From contig NZ_JODY01000049.1 in NCBI RefSeq assembly GCF_000718015.1, positions 1-32,821 on the forward strand: a stretch of DNA of 32,821 nt. Reading direction: 5' to 3'. Made by a program: the position numbers and the translations under genes. Below the pieces are notes generated by a model. It made no database searches and had not been told where the DNA came from. It was given only the letters and a program-made list of their open reading frames with translations. The DNA comes from Streptomyces catenulae. GTDB taxonomy: Bacteria > Actinomycetota > Actinomycetes > Streptomycetales > Streptomycetaceae. Below are positions 10,330-19,447 of the stretch, piece by piece. How positions within the stretch are numbered: position 1 is the first letter of the stretch; every line of letters begins with the position of its first letter.

Positions 10330-12131
10330 GCGCCCCCCTCGCCCGCACCGGATCGCTCCGGCGCTGCGCCCGTGGTCTGCGCCCGCACCGCTGGCTCATG
10401 GCCGGGGCCTGCGCCGCCGCCCTGGGCTCGATGTTCGCCGGACTGTCCATGCCACTGGTCGTCCAGCGGCTGGTGGACGGCCCCGTCGCCCACAAGGACA
10501 TGGCGGCACTGCCGTGGACCGTCGCCGCCTTCACGCTGCTGGGCGTCGGGGAGGCCGTACTCCTCGGCGCCCGCCGGCTGCTGGTCGTACGGCCGTCGAC
10601 ACGCCTGGAGACGACGCTGCGCGCGGACCTGTTCCGCCACGTCCAGCGGCTGCCCTCCTCGTTCCACACCCAGTGGAGTTCGGGGCAGCTCCTGTCCCGG
10701 ACGGTCTCCGACATCGCCGAGCTGGGCCGCTTCTTCGCGTTCTCCGCGGTGTACCTGATGGTCAACACGGCGGCGCTGCTGGCGGGGCTCGGAGTGCTGG
10801 CCTACCTGTCGCCCTTCCTCGCGCTGATCGTGCTGGTCACGTACCTGCCGATGGTGGCCGCCACCATCGTCTTCGAGAAGCGCTTCCACGTGGCGGCCCG
10901 CTCCGCCCAGGACCAGAGCGGCGACCTCACCACCACCGTGGAGGAATCGGTCCTGGGCATCCGCGTGCTGAAGGCGTTCGGCCGCGGCCCGGAGACGGTA
11001 CAGCGCTTCACCGCGCAGGCCCGCGCGCTGCGCGGCACCGAGCTGCGCAAGCTGTCACTGACGGCCGCGCTGTGGTGGCTGATCACCGCCCTGCCCGAGC
11101 TGGGCATCGTGGCCCTCATGGGATTCGGCGGCTACGGCACCGCCACCGGCAGCCTCACCCTGGGCACCCTGATGGCCGCGATCACCGTGGCCACCTACAT
11201 GCGCTGGCCGGCCGACACCCTGGGCTGGCTGATCGCCGACGCCAGCACCGCGGCGTCCGCCGCCGACCGGTACTGGCAGCTGCGGGACGCCCCGCTCGCC
11301 GTACGCGAACCGGCCGCCCCCCGCCCGCTGCCCCGCCCGCTGCGCGGCGAACTGCGCGTCGAGGACGTGCACTACCGGCTGCCGGGCGCGCCCGAAGCCG
11401 TACTGCGCGGCATCGACCTCACGGTACGGCCCGGCACCACCCTCGCCCTCATCGGTGCGACCGGCTCCGGCAAGTCCACCCTCGTCTCGCTGCTGTCCCG
11501 CCTGGACGACCCCACGCACGGCCGGATCACCCTGGACGGCGCCGATCTGCGCGACCTCTCCCTGGACGCGCTGCGCTCGGTGGTGACCTGCGCGTTCGAC
11601 GACCCGGTGCTGTTCTCGGGGACCGTACGGGACAACGTCGCCCTCGGCCTGCCTCCCGAGGAGCACGGCGACGCCCGGATCTGGGAGGCGCTGCGCCTGG
11701 CCCACGCCGCCGACTTCGTCGCGGCGCTGCCCGAGCAACTCGCCACCCGGGTCGGCGAGGAGGGGGTGGGGCTGTCCGGCGGGCAGCGGCAGCGGCTGGC
11801 CCTCGCCCGCGCCGTGCTGCCCCGCCCCGCCGTCCTCGTCCTGGACAACGCGCTGTCCGCCCTCGACGTACACACCGAACGGGAGGTGGAGGCCGCGCTG
11901 CGCACTGTGATGGCCAAGGTCACCACCGTCGTCGTCGCCCACCGCCCGGCCACCTTGCGCGCGGCGGACCAGGTCGCGCTCATCGCCGACGGCCGGGTGG
12001 CCGCCACCGGCACCCACGACGAACTGATGGCCTCCGACGAGCACTACCGCCATCTGCTGCGCTCCCCGGTCAACGACCTGGTGCCGGACGGACCGCCGGG
12101 CCGGGACCCCGCACGGAAGGTACGAGCCTGA
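10326..12131 (+). CDS. ABC exporter half-transporter with a degenerate ATP site
   Basis: A 601-residue protein with an N-terminal six-helix ABC_membrane domain and a C-terminal nucleotide-binding domain. Walker A is GATGSGKST (from about residue 377), the signature LSGGQRQRL is intact, and the switch His is in VAHRP. Two catalytic positions are altered: the Q-loop glutamine is Asp425 (AFDDPVLF), and the Walker B glutamate is Asn508 ([10 protein letters not shown]). Such a half pairs with a normal partner in heterodimeric exporters such as TM287/288, where only one ATP site turns over. The next gene is that partner. The likely substrate is the finished or protected aminoglycoside, though this is inferred from context. 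Confidence 0.9.
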   Translation: MSAPLARTGSLRRCARGLRPHRWLMAGACAAALGSMFAGLSMPLVVQRLVDGPVAHKDMAALPWTVAAFTLLGVGEAVLLGARRLLVVRPSTRLETTLRADLFRHVQRLPSSFHTQWSSGQLLSRTVSDIAELGRFFAFSAVYLMVNTAALLAGLGVLAYLSPFLALIVLVTYLPMVAATIVFEKRFHVAARSAQDQSGDLTTTVEESVLGIRVLKAFGRGPETVQRFTAQARALRGTELRKLSLTAALWWLITALPELGIVALMGFGGYGTATGSLTLGTLMAAITVATYMRWPADTLGWLIADASTAASAADRYWQLRDAPLAVREPAAPRPLPRPLRGELRVEDVHYRLPGAPEAVLRGIDLTVRPGTTLALIGATGSGKSTLVSLLSRLDDPTHGRITLDGADLRDLSLDALRSVVTCAFDDPVLFSGTVRDNVALGLPPEEHGDARIWEALRLAHAADFVAALPEQLATRVGEEGVGLSGGQRQRLALARAVLPRPAVLVLDNALSALDVHTEREVEAALRTVMAKVTTVVVAHRPATLRAADQVALIADGRVAATGTHDELMASDEHYRHLLRSPVNDLVPDGPPGRDPARKVRA

Positions 12132-14038
12132 TGCCCGAGGACCGGCAGCGGAACGATACGGCCGCCCCCGGAAGCACGGCCACCGGACCCACGCCCGCCC
12201 CCGCGCCGGACGTGGACCACGCGGCGCACGAGGCCGACGGCAGGCCGGACGACCGGCAGTTGCGCACCCGGCGCAACCAGATGCTGCGCGCCCTGCTCGG
12301 GCCCGAGCGGCGCCGGCTGACCCGCGCGGTCGCCCTGGCACTGCTGGAGAACGTCTGCGCGCTGGTCACCCCGCTGCTGATCGCCGCCGCGATAGACCGG
12401 GGCGTCCCCGCGGCGGCGGACGGCCGCTGGGGGCCGCTGACCGCCTACGCGGCGCTTGCGCTGAGCGCCGGCCTGGCGAGCGCCACCCTGAAGTACGGCT
12501 TCCTGCGCTACTCCGGGAACATCGCCCAGACCCTGCTGTTCCGGCTGCGCTGCCGCACCTTCGCGCACGCCGTGCGGCTGCCGCTGGCCTACCACGAGTC
12601 CGCGCCCTCAGGCAGCGTCGTGGCCCGTCTCTCCAGCGACGTGGAGTCGGTGGAGGAAGTACTGGAGATGGGCCTGGACGGCCTGTTCTCCGCGCTGTTC
12701 TCCATGGTCGGGACCGTGGCCGTGATGCTCTGGCTCGACCTGCCGATGGCCGCCGTCGTCCTCGCGCTGTTCCTGCCGCTGTACCTGCTCACCCGCTGGT
12801 TCCGGGACCGCTCGCGCCGCGCCTACCGGCGCACCCGGGGCGTCACCGAGCAGATCGTGCAGCACACCGGCGAGACGTACAACGGCATCCGCGCCGTGCA
12901 GGCGTTCCGCAAGGAGGGCGAGAACAGCGCGCGCCTGCGGGAGCTGGACACCGGCTACGCCACGGCACGCGCCGCCTCCGGGCGGGTGAGCGCCGTCTTC
13001 AGCGGCGGCGTCAAACTGATCGGCAACCTCTCGCTGGCCCTGCTGCTGGCCCTCGGCGCAATCCGCATCGCGGACGGCCACCTGGAGGCGGGCGCGCTGA
13101 CCGCATTCCTGCTCTACGTGCACCGGCTGTACGACCCGATCGACGAACTCGCCTCGTTCGCCAACGCCTTCTCCGCGGCGTCGGCCGGCCTGGAACGGAT
13201 CGGCGTCCTCTTCCACACGCCCGACACACTGCCCGAACCCGCCCGGCCCCGGCTGCTGCCGGCGGTGCCCGCGCCCGGCCGCGTCCGCTTCGAGAAGGTG
13301 CGCTTCCGCTACACCGCCGCCTCCCCGCACGTCCTGGACGGGCTGGACCTGGAACTCGAACCCGGACGGACCGTCGCTCTGGTCGGTACGACCGGGGCGG
13401 GCAAGTCGACCCTGGCCAAGCTGCTCGCACGGCTGTACGACCCGACCGGCGGCCGGGTCACCCTGGACGGCGCCGACCTGTGCGAGGTGGCCGACGCGGA
13501 ACTGCGCTCCGGCATCTGCATGGTTACCCAGGAACCCTTCCTCTTCTCGGGTTCCGTGGCGGACAACATCGCCCTGGGGCGGCCGGACGCCACCCGCGCG
13601 GAGATCGCCGCGGCGGCCGAGGCGGTCGGCGCGCACGACTTCATCAGCGGCCTCGCCGAGGGGTACGACACCGACGTCCGCAAGCGCGGCGCGGGACTCT
13701 CCGCCGGGCAGCGCCAACTCGTCGCGCTGGCACGGGTGATGCTGGCCGCGCCCCGCGTGCTCATCCTCGACGAGGCCACCTCCAGCATGGACGCCCCCAC
13801 CGAGCGGGCCGTGCACGCGGCCCTGCACCGGGTGCTCACCGGCCGCACCGCGCTGATCATCGCCCACAGCCTGACCACGGCCGCCATCGCCGACCGGGTG
13901 CTGGTCCTGGAGAACGGCGCGGTCGTGGAGGACGGGCCGCCCGCCGAACTGGCCACGGGCGACGGCCCCTTCGCGCACCTGTACTGCGGCTGGCTGTCCG
14001 CCACCGGCGGGCGCCCCCACCACCCCGCGCGCCACTGA
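12131..14038 (+). CDS. ABC exporter half-transporter, canonical Walker B partner
   Basis: A 635-residue ABC half-exporter. A polar N-terminal extension of about 50 residues (many Asp, Ala, Pro) precedes six membrane helices and the ATPase domain. Walker A is GTTGAGKST, the Q-loop is MVTQEPFLF and Walker B is LILDEATSSMD with its glutamate. The switch His is in IIAHS. The signature LSAGQRQL has Ala for the usual second Gly. Its start codon overlaps the stop of the previous gene by one base, so the two halves are made together. An open frame runs far upstream through the preceding gene, but only the part from 12131 is protein-like. Confidence 0.92.
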   Translation: MPEDRQRNDTAAPGSTATGPTPAPAPDVDHAAHEADGRPDDRQLRTRRNQMLRALLGPERRRLTRAVALALLENVCALVTPLLIAAAIDRGVPAAADGRWGPLTAYAALALSAGLASATLKYGFLRYSGNIAQTLLFRLRCRTFAHAVRLPLAYHESAPSGSVVARLSSDVESVEEVLEMGLDGLFSALFSMVGTVAVMLWLDLPMAAVVLALFLPLYLLTRWFRDRSRRAYRRTRGVTEQIVQHTGETYNGIRAVQAFRKEGENSARLRELDTGYATARAASGRVSAVFSGGVKLIGNLSLALLLALGAIRIADGHLEAGALTAFLLYVHRLYDPIDELASFANAFSAASAGLERIGVLFHTPDTLPEPARPRLLPAVPAPGRVRFEKVRFRYTAASPHVLDGLDLELEPGRTVALVGTTGAGKSTLAKLLARLYDPTGGRVTLDGADLCEVADAELRSGICMVTQEPFLFSGSVADNIALGRPDATRAEIAAAAEAVGAHDFISGLAEGYDTDVRKRGAGLSAGQRQLVALARVMLAAPRVLILDEATSSMDAPTERAVHAALHRVLTGRTALIIAHSLTTAAIADRVLVLENGAVVEDGPPAELATGDGPFAHLYCGWLSATGGRPHHPARH

Positions 14039-14057
14039 ACGAGAGGCTCAACACACC

Positions 14058-15698
14058 ATGGAGCACCTACGGGGACCCTCGCCACTGGCGAATCCCGGCG
14101 CCCGCCACCCCGAATTCCTGGGGCCCGCGCACCGCGACGGCTTCGGCGACGAGGCCGAGGACCGCGTGTGGGACGTCTGTGTCATCGGAAGCGGGGCGAG
14201 CGGCGCCGTCGCCGCGGACCGACTGGTCCGTCAGGGACTCGACGTCCTGATGGTCGAGGAAGGCTTCCGGCTCGCCGGGCACGTGGACCTCGACGAGGCC
14301 GAGACACTGTGCCGGCAGGCGGTCGCGCGCGACGACGAGGGCCGCTGGACCGACGACGGCTGGCCGTGGACCACGTCCAACCTCGGCGGCGGCTCGGTCT
14401 TCTACGGCGGGGCCTCGTTCCGCTACCAGCCCTTCGACTTCGACCCGAGTCGGCTCATCGACGCCGGTGACACCGAGGTGCGCTGGCCCTACACCTTCGC
14501 CGAGCTGGCGCCCTACTACGAAGTGCTGGAACGGCGGCTGGGCGTGTGTGGCGGCCCGCCGGAGGAGGGCACCGGCGGCACCCGGCACAGCCGCGGTCCG
14601 GCCCACGAACCGTCCGCCGCCGCGCGGGTCCTGTACACGGCGGGAGAATCCCTGGGCTACCGGCCCTTCCCCACGCCGCTGGCCATCAACAGCTTGCCGT
14701 ACCAGGGACGCGCCGGATGCGACCGGGTCTCGCTGTGCGTCAGCCACGCGTGCCCCACCGGCGCCAAGGGCGATGTCGTCGCGGTCTTCCTGGCTCCGCT
14801 GGCCGCCCACAGCAACTTCACGCTGCGCACCGGCGTCCGCGCCGTACGCCTGGAGCAGGACCGCACCGGCGAGGTCTCCGCGCTGCGCTGCCTGGACCGT
14901 CTCAGCGGGCAGGCCCGCGCAGTGCGGGCCCGCGCCTTCGTCCTGGCGTGCAACGCGATCCAGACGGCGGCTCTGCTGCTGCGCTCACGCACGCGGTATT
15001 CGCCCTCCGGCGTCGGCAACCACTCCGGCATGGTGGGGCGTGGCCTGTGCGTCAAGCTGAGCGAGTACGTCAGCGGGGTCGTGGACGCCGCGCCGGAACT
15101 CCTGGCGGACCCGGACCTGCACAAGGGCCCCTTCTCCACCGTGGCGTTCATGGACCACTACCTGGACGCGGACTGCCCCACCGGCGTGGGCGGCCTGATC
15201 TACGAGTCCAAGCGCGACCGGGCGCCCAAGCTCGTCCGCGACGCGCTGGAGCTGCGGATCGAGACGATCCTGTCCGACCACCCCAGCCTGGACAACCGCG
15301 TCGGACTCTCCCGTCACGTGGACGAGGACGGCCTGCCCGCCGTCCTCATCGACTACCGCACCGACCCGCGCGACGTGGCACGGCTGCGCTACATGATCGG
15401 ACGCTGCGAGCGGCTGCTGTGCGCCGCCGGGGCGGACGGCATCCGCCACAAGGCCACCGGATTCGCGCAGGGCAGCTCCCACCTGCACGGCACCTGCCGG
15501 GCCGGTGACGATCCGGCCCGCTCCGTGGTGGACGGCTGGGGCCGGGTGCACTCGGCGGACAACGTCCACATCGTCGACGGGAGCTTCATGCCGTACCCCG
15601 GTGGCCTCAACCCCACCCTGACCATCCAGGCCCATGCCCTGCGCACCAGCAAGGCCGTCGCGTTCCAGCTGGCGGCCCCGCACGCCGCCCATGTGTGA
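14058..15698 (+). CDS. neoQ: GMC-type flavoprotein, paromamine 6'-dehydrogenase
   Basis: A 546-residue FAD-dependent glucose-methanol-choline oxidoreductase. It would oxidise the 6'-OH of paromamine to the aldehyde for amination and later act again on the 6'''-OH of the fourth ring. The FAD-binding motif VCVIGSGASGAVAADRL lies near residue 40. The C-terminal domain carries HLHGTCRAG and GGLNPTLTIQAHA, with the His and Asn usual for these active sites. A Cys-rich stretch CDRVSLCVSHACPTGAKG lies in the middle. It is the counterpart of BtrQ and NeoQ (Neo11). An ATG follows a GAGAGG site 20 bases after the exporter. Confidence 0.9.
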   Translation: MEHLRGPSPLANPGARHPEFLGPAHRDGFGDEAEDRVWDVCVIGSGASGAVAADRLVRQGLDVLMVEEGFRLAGHVDLDEAETLCRQAVARDDEGRWTDDGWPWTTSNLGGGSVFYGGASFRYQPFDFDPSRLIDAGDTEVRWPYTFAELAPYYEVLERRLGVCGGPPEEGTGGTRHSRGPAHEPSAAARVLYTAGESLGYRPFPTPLAINSLPYQGRAGCDRVSLCVSHACPTGAKGDVVAVFLAPLAAHSNFTLRTGVRAVRLEQDRTGEVSALRCLDRLSGQARAVRARAFVLACNAIQTAALLLRSRTRYSPSGVGNHSGMVGRGLCVKLSEYVSGVVDAAPELLADPDLHKGPFSTVAFMDHYLDADCPTGVGGLIYESKRDRAPKLVRDALELRIETILSDHPSLDNRVGLSRHVDEDGLPAVLIDYRTDPRDVARLRYMIGRCERLLCAAGADGIRHKATGFAQGSSHLHGTCRAGDDPARSVVDGWGRVHSADNVHIVDGSFMPYPGGLNPTLTIQAHALRTSKAVAFQLAAPHAAHV

Positions 15699-15722
15699 AC
15701 CGTACGAGAGGACACCCCGACC

Positions 15723-16619
15723 ATGACCACCGTGCAATGGCCGCCGCGCACCAAGCGTGTCCGCGCCTACCGGAACATCGTCATCGACGGCGCCTGCAAC
15801 CTGCGCTGCACCTACTGCGAGGTCAAGGCGATCAAGGTCGACCAGCCGGCCACCAACGCCTCGCTGGACCGGATCTTCGCCAAGTACGAGCAGGACAACG
15901 TGCTGTTCAGGGTGGAGTCCAACGGTGAGATCTGCCTCTACCCGAAGATCCTGGACCACCTCCAAAAGCGCGCCGCCGAGGGCTGGCACATCGAGGTCCT
16001 GAGCAACGGCACCCGGCTGCCGCGCTGCCTTGAGGGCCGGGAGAACCTGATGTGGGTCTTCTCCGTCGACGGCCACACCGCCCGGATGAACGAGAAGCGG
16101 GGCCTGAGCCAGGAGCAGGTGGACCGCATCATCGACACCGCCGTGGAACTGGACGCCGAACTCCAGGCGGTCTACCACGACCAGACGATCGACGAGGTCA
16201 ACGCGTTCATCGACGTGCTGGCCGAACGCGGCTACAAGGGCCTGCTGCACTTCATGCCGCTGCTCGCCTTCAAGGGGCAGCCGCTCCAGGTCAACCTGCG
16301 CTACGAGGACCTGCACCCGGCGGAATTCCTCGCCCCCGCGGAGTACTTCCGGCGCTGGAACCACATCCACGAGACGGGCAAGCGCAACGCGGTCTGCGAC
16401 CAGATCACCAACGGCTACAACTACTCGGTCGCCGACGACCGCATCCAGATGGTCAAGTGCGACTGCTACTCGGTGCCCAAGCACCTCTACCACGACTTCG
16501 GCGAGATACGGGAGTTCGACAACTGGCCGTGCGGCACCTGCATCGCCAACCAGGAGTTCAACAACTCCCGGCCCCGGATGCAGGTTCCCGAGGGCCGCAT
16601 CCCGCTGCCCCTCGTATGA
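15723..16619 (+). CDS. neoN: Radical SAM epimerase, neomycin C-5''' type
   Basis: A 298-residue radical SAM enzyme. The cluster motif is C25-x3-C29-x2-C32 (CNLRCTYCEVK). C-terminal cysteines C225, C246, C248, C270 and C273 suggest an auxiliary iron-sulfur cluster plus a spare thiol. NeoN turns neomycin C into B by inverting C5''', and its hydrogen-donor cysteine was reported near position 249 as I recall; here C248 in KCDCYS fits. BtrN of butirosin is also radical SAM but makes DOS; that job is taken here by the zinc dehydrogenase. If NeoN is right, a fourth ring is made. The stop overlaps the next start (ATGA). Confidence 0.82.
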   Translation: MTTVQWPPRTKRVRAYRNIVIDGACNLRCTYCEVKAIKVDQPATNASLDRIFAKYEQDNVLFRVESNGEICLYPKILDHLQKRAAEGWHIEVLSNGTRLPRCLEGRENLMWVFSVDGHTARMNEKRGLSQEQVDRIIDTAVELDAELQAVYHDQTIDEVNAFIDVLAERGYKGLLHFMPLLAFKGQPLQVNLRYEDLHPAEFLAPAEYFRRWNHIHETGKRNAVCDQITNGYNYSVADDRIQMVKCDCYSVPKHLYHDFGEIREFDNWPCGTCIANQEFNNSRPRMQVPEGRIPLPLV

Positions 16620-17311
16620 CCGGCACCGCCGACCCGCCCGCGACCCAGCGGTTCCTGCTCGTACGGCATGCCCAGGCCCAGGTCAACGTTCTGGCCGACG
16701 ACGACCTCATGGACGGCTACGACACCGACGCGGACCTGACGCCGCTCGGGCGGGAACAGGCGCGGGCGCTGGCCGGACACCTGGCCCGGGACCACGCGTC
16801 CTGGCCGGGTCCGGCCGGCCCACGGGGCTGCCGGCTCTACACCTCTCCGTTGCGGCGGGCCGTGCGCACGGCCGAGGCGCTGGCCGGGGCGCTGGGACTG
16901 ACGGCGGTCCACGACCGGCGTCTCGCGGAGGTGCGGGCGCCGCGCAGGTTCCCGCGCCCCCTGGCGGTACGGGAGTGGGATGCCCTGCTGGAGGAGCGGC
17001 TGCGCCACCCGGAGCGGGAGTTCGCCGGTGTGGAGAGCTGGGCGGCGCAGCGCGCCCGCGCCAGGGAGTTCCTGCGCGAGTGCCTGGCCGGCCCCGCCGC
17101 GACGGACTGCGTGATCGTCTCGCACGCCGAGACGATCCAGGCGCTGCTGCTGGAGTTGCTGAACCTGGGCGACGGGGTGCTGCGCTCGGCCCGTTTCAAG
17201 GTCAGCAACACCGGCGTCTTCATCGTGGACCGAATTCTGGACGGAACGGAGGAACCATGCAGTTCCCTGGTCGTGGCCAATTCGAAGAGCCATCTGGCGC
17301 GCACGGCGTGA
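16616..17311 (+). CDS. Histidine phosphatase (phosphoglycerate-mutase-like)
   Basis: A 231-residue protein of the histidine phosphatase superfamily. The phospho-accepting His is in FLLVRHAQAQVN near residue 19 (the classical RHG is RHA here). SPLRRAVRTAEAL carries the second Arg, and IVSHAETIQALL the late catalytic His. The ATG overlaps the radical SAM stop, and its own 3' end overlaps the next gene by 55 bases, so it is tightly coupled. In this pathway a phosphatase is needed to remove the 5''-phosphate after phosphoribosyl transfer (the BtrP/NeoP role), and this is the best soluble candidate. The substrate is inferred, not shown. Confidence 0.8.
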   Translation: MTGTADPPATQRFLLVRHAQAQVNVLADDDLMDGYDTDADLTPLGREQARALAGHLARDHASWPGPAGPRGCRLYTSPLRRAVRTAEALAGALGLTAVHDRRLAEVRAPRRFPRPLAVREWDALLEERLRHPEREFAGVESWAAQRARAREFLRECLAGPAATDCVIVSHAETIQALLLELLNLGDGVLRSARFKVSNTGVFIVDRILDGTEEPCSSLVVANSKSHLARTA

Positions 17312-17580
17312 CGGGCGCGCCGTCGGCCGGCGCGTCCGGGGACCGCGTCCGGCTGCTGGTGGTCAAGTGCCTCAGCGACGAGACCGGCGAGGACCCCGAC
17401 ACGATCGTGGCCCGCGGCCACCTCGACGTGGGCGACCGCGACTACGCCAACATCGTCAACCGCATCGAGTCGTACTTCGACTGCTCGCTGGGCCTGCTGG
17501 CGGGCGGCAACCGGAGACTGGTCGTGGACGACCTCTGCGACCGGCTCGGCAGGCTGCCCGCGGAGGCGCTCCATGTCTGA
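17257..17580 (+). CDS. Acyl-carrier-protein-like protein lacking the phosphopantetheine serine
   Basis: A 107-residue protein. The first ~28 residues look disordered (Gly, Ser, Ala). The rest follows the four-helix carrier pattern: VRLLVVKCLSDETGEDPDTI, then HLDVGDRDYANIVNRIESYF, then RRLVVDDLCDRLG. At the point where carriers have G-x-D-S-L, it reads G59-D-R-D-Y63, so Arg and Asp (D62) replace Asp and Ser. It therefore should not be pantetheinylated. The ATG at 17257 has a good GGAGG site and lies inside the preceding gene; the stop overlaps the next start by eight bases. No acyl chemistry is expected in this pathway. It may act as a scaffold, or be a look-alike helical protein. Confidence 0.65.
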   Translation: MQFPGRGQFEEPSGAHGVTGAPSAGASGDRVRLLVVKCLSDETGEDPDTIVARGHLDVGDRDYANIVNRIESYFDCSLGLLAGGNRRLVVDDLCDRLGRLPAEALHV

Positions 17581-18661
17581 GCCGATGACCATCCCGCCGG
17601 ACGCGCCGCTGGACCCGCCGGGCCCGCGCCGCGCCCTGTTCGAGATCTATGACGAGGGATTCACCTGCGACACCTGGGGCGGGGTGGAAACCGCCCTGTG
17701 GCACCTGGTCGAGGGGGTGCGGGAGCTCGGCGTCGAGGCGGAGTTCTACCCCTGCGCGCAGGGCGCCGACCTCGACGCGCTGGCCGAGCGGGTGGTCCGC
17801 GAACGGGTCGACGCCGTCTTCCCCCTCGTGGAGAGTCCGCTGTTCGACGGGGGAGAGGACGCGGTGGCGGACGAGGGGCCGGACGTCCCCGAGCTGCGGC
17901 GGCGCGTGGTCCGGATCTGGCACGACCTGAGCCGCCTGTCGCCCGACCTGTCCACCCCGCCACCGTGCCCGGTGCACGCTCTCGGTGCGACGGTCCCGTC
18001 CGGCGGGCACTGCACGGCGGCCGACGCGTTCCCCGACGGCCCCACGCGCGAGGTGTTCCTGCGCGACCTGCCCTGGACGCGCTGCTTCGGCTCCCGCACG
18101 TACATCCCGTGGGCCGTCGACCACCTGCCGCCACAGGACCTGCGTGACCCCTCGGGCCCGGTGCTGCTCCAGCTCGGCAAGACCTCCGTGGACCAGGCGC
18201 GGGTGTGCCTGGACCGGCTCACCGGCGCAGGGGTGCCGGTACGCGCGATCTTCGCGACCTGGTCGAAGGAGGGGCGGGACGCGCGTGAACTCGTCGCGCC
18301 GTACGCCGCGTCCGACGCCGTCGAAGTGGTGGACTCCTACGACATACGCACCGAGTGGAAGCGGGTGTACGCGGGGGCGCGGCTGTTCGTGCTGCCTTCC
18401 GTCTTCCACGAGACCTTCAACTTCGCGGCGGCGGAAGCACTGCAGCTCGGCCTGCCCGTCGCCACGCTCGACGACTGCGGGGCCCTGGCCGGCTTCGCCT
18501 CGCTCCGGGCGGCGACGGTCGCCGAACTGATGGACGCCGTCGTCGCCCGGGGTGGGGCGGCCCGTCCGGCGCAGCGCCCGTGGACCGGCTGGCGCGAGGT
18601 CGCCCACCGGTACGCGTCGCTGATCGCCGCACCGCGCCACGCACCGGCGACGGGGGTGTAG
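17573..18661 (+). CDS. neoF: Second glycosyltransferase (fourth ring, GlcNAc to ribostamycin)
   Basis: A 362-residue GT4-like glycosyltransferase. Features are DEGFTCDTWGGVETALWHLV near residues 24-43 (acceptor-domain Gly loop), a middle segment VLLQLGKTSVDQARV where the C-terminal domain starts, and SVFHETFNFAAAEALQLGLPV as the E-x7-E donor motif. It is unlike the first glycosyltransferase of the operon. In neomycin clusters the second transferase attaches GlcNAc to the ribose of ribostamycin to give a pseudotetrasaccharide, and this gene is next to the deacetylase that follows that step. Some papers use other names for this gene; the symbol is by homology. Confidence 0.8.
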   Translation: MSEPMTIPPDAPLDPPGPRRALFEIYDEGFTCDTWGGVETALWHLVEGVRELGVEAEFYPCAQGADLDALAERVVRERVDAVFPLVESPLFDGGEDAVADEGPDVPELRRRVVRIWHDLSRLSPDLSTPPPCPVHALGATVPSGGHCTAADAFPDGPTREVFLRDLPWTRCFGSRTYIPWAVDHLPPQDLRDPSGPVLLQLGKTSVDQARVCLDRLTGAGVPVRAIFATWSKEGRDARELVAPYAASDAVEVVDSYDIRTEWKRVYAGARLFVLPSVFHETFNFAAAEALQLGLPVATLDDCGALAGFASLRAATVAELMDAVVARGGAARPAQRPWTGWREVAHRYASLIAAPRHAPATGV

Positions 18662-18665
18662 CGCC

Positions 18666-19418
18666 GTGCCCGACCTGATCGAGGAAATCCGCCGCAACAC
18701 GACCCTGTGGATCTCACCCCACCCCGACGACGTGGCCTACTCCTGCGGCGGTGTGCTGGCCGCGTGCGCGGGTTCCGCGCCGGGTCTGCTGCTGACCGTC
18801 TTCACCCGTTCCGCGTGGGCGCTGCCCAAGCGGCTGCGGGCGGCGGGCCCGGGCGTGATCAGCGCCCGCCGCGCGGAGGAGGAGCGGCGCTACTGCCGGG
18901 CCCGGGGCCTGGCACGCTACGTCCCGCTCGGATTCGACGACGCGAGCCTGCGCGGCTACGACGACGACACGGAGCTGACGGCGGACCCGGCCGCCGACCC
19001 GCTGCGCGACCGGGTCGCCGAGGCCGTGGCACGGGCGGTGGCCGAACTGCGCCCCACCTTGGTGCTCGCCCCGGCGGCTGTGGGCGGGCACGTGGACCAC
19101 CGGCTGGTGCACGAGGCCGTGCGGCGGTCCGCCGGCGACGGCGTGCGGCGGCTGTACTACGAGGACCTGCCCTACGCCGCGCACCGTCCGCGGACCGCCA
19201 CGGAGAAGGCGCTGGGGGAGGAGGGCCTGTCCTTGTACGCCGTCACGGACATTGAGCACGTCCTGCCTGCCAAGGTGCGCGGCATGTACGTCTACGGCTG
19301 CCAGACCGACGACGAGTGCGTCCGCGAGACGACGGGATACGCCCGCGAGGCGGCCGGCCCCGGGGACGGCACCCACGTGGAGCGGGTGTGGGCGCCATCG
19401 TCCGCCACGGCCGGATGA
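18666..19418 (+). CDS. neoD: PIG-L/LmbE-type N-deacetylase (dual-function)
   Basis: A 250-residue zinc deacetylase. The PHPDD motif (H19, D21, D22) in WISPHPDDVAYSCGG, together with GGHVDHRLVHEA near residues 140-150, gives the zinc ligands and base of the PIG-L fold. In this pathway it would remove the acetyl group from N-acetylparomamine and again from the fourth-ring N-acetylglucosamine, as its neomycin and butirosin (BtrD) counterparts do. A GTG start at 18666 lies five bases after the glycosyltransferase. It is the last gene of the long plus-strand operon; the next gene runs toward it. Confidence 0.9.
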   Translation: MPDLIEEIRRNTTLWISPHPDDVAYSCGGVLAACAGSAPGLLLTVFTRSAWALPKRLRAAGPGVISARRAEEERRYCRARGLARYVPLGFDDASLRGYDDDTELTADPAADPLRDRVAEAVARAVAELRPTLVLAPAAVGGHVDHRLVHEAVRRSAGDGVRRLYYEDLPYAAHRPRTATEKALGEEGLSLYAVTDIEHVLPAKVRGMYVYGCQTDDECVRETTGYAREAAGPGDGTHVERVWAPSSATAG

Positions 19419-19447
19419 GCCGTCGCCCGCCCCGCGCGGCGGACCGG

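Noticed and set aside
10232..12130. Upstream part of a long open frame running into the second ABC gene
   Set aside because: Before 12131 it is an off-frame reading of the first ABC gene, rich in Arg, Pro and Ala; only the portion from 12131 is real.
15723..16619. Radical SAM gene as a BtrN-type DOS dehydrogenase
   Set aside because: The operon already has the zinc dehydrogenase for that step, and the C-terminal cysteine pattern fits the NeoN-type epimerase better.
17257..17580. ACP for an acyl side chain as in butirosin
   Set aside because: The attachment serine is missing and no ligase, decarboxylase or acyltransferase genes of the butirosin side-chain type are present.
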